Shown here in pieces: positions 1 through 5,394 of a DNA stretch of 17,570 bases. Location: positions 1 to 17,570 of the forward strand of contig DMDF01000098.1 in assembly GCA_003446605.1 (NCBI GenBank), given 5' to 3'. The stretch is from Anaerolineaceae bacterium (GTDB taxonomy: Bacteria > Chloroflexota > Anaerolineae > Anaerolineales > Anaerolineaceae). Positions within the stretch are counted from its first letter, which is position 1, and each line of letters begins with the position of its first letter. Made by a program: the position numbers and the translations under genes. The notes below the pieces were generated by a model. That model saw only the letters and a program-made list of their open reading frames with translations, was not told the DNA's origin and did not search any database.

Positions 1-144
1 ATCTTTTCTCTGCCGGATGGTAATATTCTTATTGAGTCAACGTTACTTCTCATAGTTACTTTTTATTTGAGGCAATTCGCCATCTACATGATTAATGACT
101 GAACCTGCTATAATTGGCAGAATTCTTGCAATTGTAACCATAGA
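1..144. other. Left-edge non-coding or partial-gene stretch
   Basis: No gene can be called with confidence here. One plus-strand frame is open from base 1 to a TGA at 100-102 (about 33 codons, with a hydrophobic middle), and the two other plus frames end at 54 and 23. Any of these could be the tail of a gene that starts left of the window, but none is long enough to recognise. The right part holds the promoter of the peptidase gene. Confidence 0.4.
106..114 (+). promoter_or_regulatory. Extended -10 promoter for the peptidase/diguanylate cyclase pair
   Basis: The sequence TGCTATAAT is a perfect extended -10 element (TGn followed by TATAAT at 109-114). No good -35 box lies 16-18 bp upstream, which is acceptable for an extended -10 promoter. 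Transcription should start near 121, giving a leader of about 24 nt before the ATG at 145. The leader shows no clear Shine-Dalgarno sequence. Confidence 0.55.
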
Positions 145-1032
145 ATGCCCATGAAATCTGGTGATCGCATCCCCGGCGGGTTGACCGTAATTATTACGCT
201 TATCATTCTCTGTGCCTGTGCCCTGATAGGCACACTCGTTCTGCAAGGGCAGGACATTGAAGTCAGTACGCTCTTTAATGGAGAGGATGAAAAGAATATC
301 CTCTCCATTAAAGATTACCATTCCTCACAACCAACTGCAACCGCTTTTCAGCCCATTAGCGCAATCACCTCCCAACCCACCCTACTTGCACCGACCGCCA
401 CTGTGATGGCACCCATCAACCCTACCGCAACTCCCCTTCCCTTACCAAGCCCCACACCGGCAGAAATCGAAATTCCGGCTTCTCATTACATCTCAGGAGT
501 ATTCGGGCTGCAGCAATTAACTACGTTAGATTGTGAAGCCCGCTCTGCAGTAGATTGGGCACGCTATTTTGGTGTATCGATCGATGAAGTTGAATTCATC
601 GATAAAATCCCCCTTTCAGATGACCCGGAAATCGGGTTCGTAGGTGATATCAACGGTGCCATGGGGCAGTTACCTCCAGATAGCTATGGGGTATATCCAC
701 CACCCATTGCAGCTATTCTGCGTGAATATGGATTGAATGCCACCGCAGTTAGCAACTTTACCTATGAGGATTTGCAGCGAGAAATCGCCAACGATCGCCC
801 GGTGATCGTTTGGATCGTGAACTTACCCTTTGAAATCGAACCTGATGTTTATACGGCGTCCAATGGGAACACCGTTCCGGTGGCTCCTTTTGAACATACC
901 TGGATCGTCAGCGGGTATAATTTATCTACCGTTACCGTTGTAGATAGTGAATGGACCTATAATGTAAAACTTGAGACCTTCCTGGAGCGTTGGGCAGTAT
1001 TTGACAATCGCGCTATCATCCTACAGGATTGA
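145..1032 (+). CDS. Membrane-anchored C39-like cysteine peptidase (Peptidase_C39_2 type)
   Basis: This 295-residue protein probably acts outside the cytoplasmic membrane as a papain-fold peptidase. Residues 13-33 form one hydrophobic segment with few charges, an uncleaved anchor or signal. Residues 62-106 are a Thr/Pro-rich linker, and residues 115-295 are the globular domain. Candidate catalytic residues follow C39 spacing: Gln124 six residues before Cys130 (motif LDCEA), His251 (motif FEHTW) and Asp267 (motif VVDSEW). The block SDDPEIGFVGDINGAMG is typical of bacterial C39_2-like proteins that prefer a Gly-rich loop after the first helix. The start could also be the ATG at 151 (MKSG), which puts a Lys directly before the hydrophobic stretch; nothing decides between them. 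The gene ends 3 nt before the next start and its tail carries that gene's AGGA. Its substrate is unknown, and no peptide exporter, bacteriocin or precursor gene is visible nearby, so a bacteriocin-processing role is not supported. A perfect inverted repeat lies in codons 43-57. Confidence 0.8.
   Translation: MPMKSGDRIPGGLTVIITLIILCACALIGTLVLQGQDIEVSTLFNGEDEKNILSIKDYHSSQPTATAFQPISAITSQPTLLAPTATVMAPINPTATPLPLPSPTPAEIEIPASHYISGVFGLQQLTTLDCEARSAVDWARYFGVSIDEVEFIDKIPLSDDPEIGFVGDINGAMGQLPPDSYGVYPPPIAAILREYGLNATAVSNFTYEDLQREIANDRPVIVWIVNLPFEIEPDVYTASNGNTVPVAPFEHTWIVSGYNLSTVTVVDSEWTYNVKLETFLERWAVFDNRAIILQD
272..314. repeat. Perfect 17-bp inverted repeat inside the peptidase gene
   Basis: Arm TCTTTAATGGAGAGGAT at 272-288 is the exact reverse complement of 298-314, with a 9-nt spacer (289-297). 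A G-U pair at 289/297 could extend the stem to 18 bp. It falls in the segment coding for residues 43-57, between the membrane anchor and the Thr/Pro linker. There is no T-run after it, so it is not an intrinsic terminator. Because the repeat is frame-symmetric, both strands encode similar short peptides (FNGED and ILSIK). Confidence 0.95.
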
Positions 1033-1035
1033 AGC

Positions 1036-1938
1036 ATGCACAATAATGATAGTTTTTTTAAAAACTTAATTGAAAATTTGTTTGAAGGGATTTATTTCGT
1101 CGATTGCGAACGGCGTATCACCTATTGGAATAAGAGCGCTGAACGCATAGCGGGGTATTCCACCCAGCATATCGTGGGTAAATTATGCCCGGGCAATACC
1201 CTCAATCATGTTGACGACCAAGGAAATCTCTTATGCCACGATGGATGTCCATTAGCAGCTACCATCCAGGATGGCAACCTAAGAAAATTAGAAGTCTATT
1301 TACAGCATAAAGACGGATATAGAGTGCCAGTTGTCGTCCACACCTCTCCAATCCTGGATGACGCAGGGAATATCGTGGGAGCAGTGGAATCTTTCACAGA
1401 CAACAAAGACCTGTTTCTTTCCAGAAAAAAAATACAAACCCTAACCAAAGAATTGGAGGTCGATAAACTGACCGGCGTCGGCAGCCGCCGTTCCACCAAT
1501 TTACGCATTCGCTCTGCATTAAGTGAACTGCGATCTACGCCAGGGAAAATTGGATTGATATTCATCGATATAGACCACTTTAAATCAATTAATGATTCCT
1601 ATGGGCATGAAATTGGGGATGAAGTGTTGGCTTCCATCGCGCAAACTATGCGCGGATCATTACGATCAACGGACTTCCTTGGTCGTTGGGGTGGTGAAGA
1701 ATTTGTAACCCTAATTTACGAAACAGACCCGTTTCAGCTTAAAATAATAGCCGAAAAACTGCGTTCGCTGGTAGCATCTTCCAGTACAAATGTTAACGGT
1801 TCAAGGATCTCCGTAACTATATCGGGAGGTGCAACGATTCTCAATGAATTCGATACCAGCAATTCGGTTTTGGATAGAGCAGACTGTCTCTTATACCAAA
1901 GCAAAGCCAATGGTAGAAATACCATTACTTTTGGATAA
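1036..1938 (+). CDS. PAS-GGDEF diguanylate cyclase
   Basis: This 300-residue cytoplasmic protein should make the second messenger c-di-GMP from two GTP. An N-terminal PAS domain spans about residues 5-125, followed by a short helical linker (130-142) and a GGDEF domain (143-300). The active site is GGEEF at 219-223; the Mg/GTP motif is DIDHFKSIND at 178-187 followed by YGHEIGD. An inhibitory I-site RSTD (210-213) sits exactly five residues before GGEEF, so product feedback inhibition is expected. No membrane segment is present. The PAS domain carries Cys51, Cys67 and Cys71, with His58 and His68 nearby, in a motif (CHDGCPLAAT) that I recall from other PAS-containing cyclases; it could bind a metal or sense redox state, which is inference. 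The gene begins 3 nt after the peptidase stop and its AGGA (1025-1028) overlaps the end of that gene, so the two are probably translationally coupled. Confidence 0.93.
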   Translation: MHNNDSFFKNLIENLFEGIYFVDCERRITYWNKSAERIAGYSTQHIVGKLCPGNTLNHVDDQGNLLCHDGCPLAATIQDGNLRKLEVYLQHKDGYRVPVVVHTSPILDDAGNIVGAVESFTDNKDLFLSRKKIQTLTKELEVDKLTGVGSRRSTNLRIRSALSELRSTPGKIGLIFIDIDHFKSINDSYGHEIGDEVLASIAQTMRGSLRSTDFLGRWGGEEFVTLIYETDPFQLKIIAEKLRSLVASSSTNVNGSRISVTISGGATILNEFDTSNSVLDRADCLLYQSKANGRNTITFG

Positions 1939-1969
1939 AAAAAACCGCTCACAATGAGCGGATTTTTTT
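1937..1969. terminator. Bidirectional intrinsic terminator
   Basis: A 7-bp stem CCGCTCA (1945-1951) / TGAGCGG (1955-1961) with a CAA loop is flanked by eight As on the left (1937-1944) and seven Ts on the right (1963-1969). It can end transcription from the diguanylate cyclase on the plus strand and from ahcY on the minus strand. It overlaps the last bases of both coding regions (stop codons at 1936-1938 and 1968-1970). Confidence 0.9.
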
Positions 1970-3227
1970 AGGTACCATGTTCCCAGGATTGTAAGTATTT
2001 CTCCTGTTCAGGTGTCAACCTATCAATTGACACACCCATCGCTGCCAGTTTCAACCTGGCAATGTTGCGGTCAATCACTTCAGGCACACCGTATACTCTC
2101 TTTTCCATCTCACCAGCATGCTGCACCATGTATTCAAGGCTGAGAGCCTGATTGGCGAAGGACATATCCATCACGCTAGCAGGATGTCCTTCGGCGGCTG
2201 CCAAATTGATTAGACGACCTTCTCCAAGAATATGAAGCCTGCGACCATCTTTAAGAGTATATTCCTCAACGAATGGGCGTACCAGGCGTTTTGAAACAGC
2301 CATTTTTTCCAGAGCAGGGATGTTGATCTCAACATTGAAATGACCTGAATTGGCGATGATAGCGCCATCTTTCATGTTTTCAAAATGGTGCTTATCAATC
2401 ACATTCAAATCACCGGTAAGGGTGCAGTAGATATCACCATATTTTACCGCTTCCTCCATCGGCATCACTCTAAAACCATCCATAACAGCTTCAAGAGCAG
2501 GCATGGGGTCAACTTCCGTAACGATCACATTGGCTCCCATCCCCTTTGCTCGCATTGCGAGCCCACGTGCACACCAACCATATCCAGCCACCACAAAATT
2601 CTTTCCAGCAATAAGAATGTTGGTCGCCCTGATAATACCATCCAGTGTAGATTGACCGGTGCCGTAGCGATTATCAAAAAGATGCTTGGTCATGGCATCG
2701 TTCACAGCAATGACAGGATAATTCAGCGCTCCATCAGCAGCCATGGCACGCATACGAATAACACCAGTAGTAGTCTCTTCCGTTCCACCACGCACATTTT
2801 CCAGCAGATCACGGCGTTCTTTGTGTAGAGTACTCACAAGATCCGCGCCATCATCCATGGTGAAATGGGGTTTGTGATCGAGTGCAGCAGCGATGTGTTT
2901 GTAGTATATTTGATTGCTTTCGCCTTTGATGGCAAAAACCGGGATTTCATACCGTGAAACCAGGGCAGCAGCCACATCGTCCTGAGTTGAAAGGGGGTTG
3001 GAAGCTGTCAGAAGCACATCAGCTCCACCAGCTTGTAAAGTTTTCATCAGGTTGGCGGTCTCGGTGGTTACATGTAAACATGCAGATACACGTATATCTT
3101 TTAGTGGTTTTTCCTTCTCGAATCTTTCGCGAATCAGCCGAAGTACGGGCATTTCCCGCTCTGCCCAATCCATCCTCAAATTGCCACCTTCGGCTAGATT
3201 TATATCTTTTACATCAAATTCAGACAT
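1968..3227 (-). CDS. ahcY: Adenosylhomocysteinase (S-adenosyl-L-homocysteine hydrolase)
   Basis: This NAD-dependent cytoplasmic enzyme reversibly splits S-adenosylhomocysteine, the product of SAM-dependent methylation, into adenosine and homocysteine. At 419 residues it matches the short form without the roughly 40-residue insertion seen in many proteobacterial enzymes. Visible motifs are LHVTTETANL near residue 51 (substrate His52), DDGADL at 125-130, GGTEETTTGV at 147-156, the active-site region VNDAMTKHLFDNRYGTGQS with Lys181 and Asp185, and the NAD-binding loop AGYGWCARG (214-222) followed by the acidic TEVDP (237-241). The C-terminus (SWEHGT) lacks the Lys-x-x-x-Tyr tail of the long forms, as reported for some thermophile-type enzymes. 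It is the last gene of a three-gene operon. Its start is supported by AAGGAA (3235-3240) within the 16-nt gap after the kinase gene. Confidence 0.96.
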   Translation of the reverse strand: MSEFDVKDINLAEGGNLRMDWAEREMPVLRLIRERFEKEKPLKDIRVSACLHVTTETANLMKTLQAGGADVLLTASNPLSTQDDVAAALVSRYEIPVFAIKGESNQIYYKHIAAALDHKPHFTMDDGADLVSTLHKERRDLLENVRGGTEETTTGVIRMRAMAADGALNYPVIAVNDAMTKHLFDNRYGTGQSTLDGIIRATNILIAGKNFVVAGYGWCARGLAMRAKGMGANVIVTEVDPMPALEAVMDGFRVMPMEEAVKYGDIYCTLTGDLNVIDKHHFENMKDGAIIANSGHFNVEINIPALEKMAVSKRLVRPFVEEYTLKDGRRLHILGEGRLINLAAAEGHPASVMDMSFANQALSLEYMVQHAGEMEKRVYGVPEVIDRNIARLKLAAMGVSIDRLTPEQEKYLQSWEHGT

Positions 3228-3243
3228 GGATCAATTCCTTTCT

Positions 3244-4212
3244 TCAAAAAGTTGATTGTAACAGAGAATCCAATTTTCCCTGGTCATCAAAACAGGTTCT
3301 ATAGCGAGAAATAAATTCTTGAATGGTATAAGTATGATTTTGTGTTCCCCTTTTTTCAAGGCAGTAGGTAGCGGCTAAAGCGCCCATTTGACCTGCGGTC
3401 TGCCAATCCAAACCCAGGCGCTTTGCCCGTAGAAATCCACCACGGAAGGCGTCTCCCACCCCGGTGGGATCAGCTATCGATTGGGGTTCAACACTGGGAA
3501 TGTGGAATTGTTCCTCTTTAACATAAATATCTGAACCACATTCACCACAGGTAACAACCAAATAATCCACCGAATCCATAACCTGACGTGCTGTCAAACC
3601 AGTGTGTTTCTGGATCAATTCAAATTCATACTCATTAATAAAAACACTCTGTGCACTCTGGATACCTTCGGCAATATCATGGGGGTCAACACGAACCACC
3701 TGCTGCCCCGGATCGAACAAATAGGGGATTCCCAGCTCGATACATTCGCGTACATAGCGGATCATGGCGGTTGGGTCATTGGGTGAAATCATCACCAGAT
3801 CGATGGATGCTTTATCCACATCCTTGATACTGAGATCTTTCGAAAAAGCCATTGCCCCGGTATAGAAACTTGCGATCTGTGCATTTCCAAGATCCGTATT
3901 CGCAAAGAATGAAGCAGTGTATTCTCCAGGGATCACTTTCACTAAAGATGTGTCCACACCCTTCGTTTCCAACCAGGCACGATAATCTTCAAAATCCTCT
4001 CCCACGGTTCCCATTAATTTCGGGGATTCTCCTAGCAGCGCCAGATTATACGCAATATTGGGACCGGTTCCCCCGCGCTGACGAACCATCGAATCCACTA
4101 AAAATGAAAGGCTGATCGAATCTAATTTGTCAGGGATGATGTGATCTTTGAAATAACCGGGGAAGGACATAAGGTAATCATAGGCAATGGAACCCGTGCA
4201 TATTATCGACAT
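3244..4212 (-). CDS. PfkB-family carbohydrate/nucleoside kinase, probably adenosine kinase
   Basis: This 322-residue protein is a ribokinase-fold kinase that transfers phosphate from ATP to a hydroxymethyl group. The first PfkB signature is RGGTGPNIAYNLALLG near residues 46-61. The second is DPTGVGDAFRGGF at 248-260, with Asp254 the catalytic base and the GVGD anion hole (the common form has Ala where this has Val). FDPGQQ at 166-171 is also typical. The substrate cannot be read from motifs alone. Its place directly before ahcY suggests adenosine, whose removal as AMP pulls the reversible hydrolase reaction forward. Its place after mtnA leaves methylthioribose or another pentose open. The start is supported by GAGGAG overlapping the mtnA stop codon, with 9 nt between the two genes, which suggests coupled translation. 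Confidence 0.87.
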   Translation of the reverse strand: MSIICTGSIAYDYLMSFPGYFKDHIIPDKLDSISLSFLVDSMVRQRGGTGPNIAYNLALLGESPKLMGTVGEDFEDYRAWLETKGVDTSLVKVIPGEYTASFFANTDLGNAQIASFYTGAMAFSKDLSIKDVDKASIDLVMISPNDPTAMIRYVRECIELGIPYLFDPGQQVVRVDPHDIAEGIQSAQSVFINEYEFELIQKHTGLTARQVMDSVDYLVVTCGECGSDIYVKEEQFHIPSVEPQSIADPTGVGDAFRGGFLRAKRLGLDWQTAGQMGALAATYCLEKRGTQNHTYTIQEFISRYRTCFDDQGKLDSLLQSTF

Positions 4213-4221
4213 CTTTACTCC

Positions 4222-5274
4222 TCAATCTTCTATCTTTTGAAGATATTCTGTAAATTTTGTGGAAAATGGCTGCTCAACGATACCCAATTCTGTAATATAT
4301 GCGCTGATCAATCGTGCCGGAGTGACATCAAAAGCAGGGTTACGTGCAGAAGCCCCTTCCGGTGTTACACGCCGTCCCTTCAAGGTTAACGCTAATACTT
4401 CATCCTGTTCGCGTTCTTCAATGAGAATTTGTTTCCCGTTCTGAATAGAAAGATCCACTGTGGATGTCGGGAAAACACTGTAGACAGGAATATGATTATC
4501 ATTGGCTGCTAAAGCCAACATATACGAACCTATTTTATTGGCGACATCGCCATTGGCAGCCACGCGATCTGCGCCAAAGAAAACCTTTTGGACCTGTGCA
4601 GTACTTAAAAAATATCCAGCGGCATTATCACAAATAATATCAAAAGGAATGCCAAGCTGGGTCAACTCCCATGCAGTCAGACGAGCACCCTGAAGCCGAG
4701 GACGAGTCTCATCCACCAGCACATGGATATGTTTCCCCTGCTCAAATGCGAAGCGGATCACTCCCAGTGCAGTACCCCAATCTACCGTTGCAAGCGCGCC
4801 GGTGTTGCAGTGATGAATGATGGTATCCCCATCCTCGATTAGTGCAGCGCCATGTGCGGCAATGGCTTTATTCACCTGGATATCTTCTTCTGCCATCGCA
4901 TCTGCTTCCTGCAACAAAGTTTGCTGCAGGTTTAAAACTGTGCCATCTGAGTTGGATACCGTTGCCAGCATCCTTTTTAGTGCCCAGGGCAAATTCACAG
5001 CAGTTGGGCGAGCATCTTCCAATACTTTTGCGGCTGTTTGCAGATCGGTAAATAGATCGTTGGGGTTTGTAGCGCTGGATTGAAAGCCAGCCAACACCAA
5101 CCCGTAGGCGGCGGTTACACCAATTGCCGGTGCACCCCTGACTGCCATAGAACGAATTGCTTCTGCAACTGCTTTATAATTATCTAGATTGATGTACTCG
5201 AATTTTTCAGGAAGTTGACGCTGATCAATGATCTTTAAATATTGTTTATTTACATCCCATTCAATCGTTCTCAT
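4222..5274 (-). CDS. mtnA: S-methyl-5-thioribose-1-phosphate isomerase
   Basis: This 350-residue enzyme of the methionine salvage pathway converts the aldose phosphate 5-methylthioribose 1-phosphate to the ketose methylthioribulose 1-phosphate. It belongs to the aIF2B/MtnA family. Motifs are RGAPAIG (46-52), HHCNTGALAT (154-163) with catalytic Cys156, DETRPRLQGARLTAWEL (188-204), and GADRVAANGDVANKIGSY (234-251) with catalytic Asp236; NPAFDVTP closes the active site near 312-319. The frame is open further upstream to 5340, but MRTIEWD at 5274 matches the usual N-terminus, and the longer version would start inside the promoter. No SD lies at a normal distance; an AGGAGG sits 21 nt upstream within a leader hairpin. 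No mtnN, mtnP, mtnK or downstream salvage gene is in the window, so the fate of the product is not visible. Confidence 0.95.
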   Translation of the reverse strand: MRTIEWDVNKQYLKIIDQRQLPEKFEYINLDNYKAVAEAIRSMAVRGAPAIGVTAAYGLVLAGFQSSATNPNDLFTDLQTAAKVLEDARPTAVNLPWALKRMLATVSNSDGTVLNLQQTLLQEADAMAEEDIQVNKAIAAHGAALIEDGDTIIHHCNTGALATVDWGTALGVIRFAFEQGKHIHVLVDETRPRLQGARLTAWELTQLGIPFDIICDNAAGYFLSTAQVQKVFFGADRVAANGDVANKIGSYMLALAANDNHIPVYSVFPTSTVDLSIQNGKQILIEEREQDEVLALTLKGRRVTPEGASARNPAFDVTPARLISAYITELGIVEQPFSTKFTEYLQKIED

Positions 5275-5275
5275 G

Positions 5276-5311
5276 AAGCGCTCACTAAAAAGCGCCCTCC
5301 TCGGAGAGCGC
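5276..5311 (-). promoter_or_regulatory. SD-masking leader hairpin of the mtnA operon
   Basis: On the minus strand the leader contains a stem GCGCTCTCC / GGAGGGCGC-type pairing (5292-5295 with 5308-5311, one mismatch, then 5297-5299 with 5304-5306) followed at once by five Ts (5291-5287). That is the shape of an intrinsic terminator or attenuator. It buries the only good Shine-Dalgarno sequence, AGGAGG (5301-5296). A competing stem, GGGCGCT (5297-5291) with AGCGCTT (5282-5276), would break the first one, free AGGA and bring it close to the ATG at 5274. The pairing is seen in the sequence; the switch is inference. Confidence 0.45.
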
Positions 5312-5330
5312 CAGAGATTTTTACCGCTCA

Positions 5331-5359
5331 AGTGTAGCATGTAATCTATGGTTTGTCAA
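5331..5359 (-). promoter_or_regulatory. Sigma70-type promoter of the mtnA-kinase-ahcY operon
   Basis: Read on the minus strand: a perfect -35 box TTGACA (5359-5354), a spacer of exactly 17 bp, and a -10 box TACACT (5336-5331) preceded by TGC, an extended -10. Transcription should start near 5324, leaving a leader of about 50 nt. The -35 box lies only about 35 bp from the start codon of the divergent transglycosylase gene, so the two transcription units share a very short control region. Confidence 0.75.
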
Positions 5360-5394
5360 AGAACCCACCACAAACTGTAGTAAAGGAACATCAC

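Noticed and set aside
43..321. Minus-strand ORF of 92 residues overlapping the peptidase start
   Set aside because: Its resemblance to part of the plus-strand protein comes from the perfect inverted repeat at 272-314; it overlaps the promoter and the membrane anchor coding region and has no family character.
145..1032. Bacteriocin or lantibiotic processing system around the C39-like peptidase
   Set aside because: There is no ABC transporter domain, no double-glycine precursor and no immunity gene; the protein is a stand-alone anchored domain.
2385..2828. Plus-strand ORF of 147 residues opposite ahcY
   Set aside because: It is the antisense shadow of a highly conserved gene and is His/Ser-rich without domain features.
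5276..5324. Known SAM or SAH riboswitch upstream of the mtnA operon
   Set aside because: The leader is only about 50 nt and does not show the conserved cores of those classes; only a local SD-masking hairpin is seen.
5275..5340. N-terminal extension of mtnA to an ATG at 5340
   Set aside because: The extension spans the -10 region and the leader hairpin and is absent from the usual MtnA N-terminus, which begins at the Met at 5274.
5353..5394. TTG start at 5353 for the transglycosylase lipoprotein
   Set aside because: It would put 14 hydrophilic residues ahead of a good signal peptide; the ATG at 5395 has an AAGGAA at normal distance.
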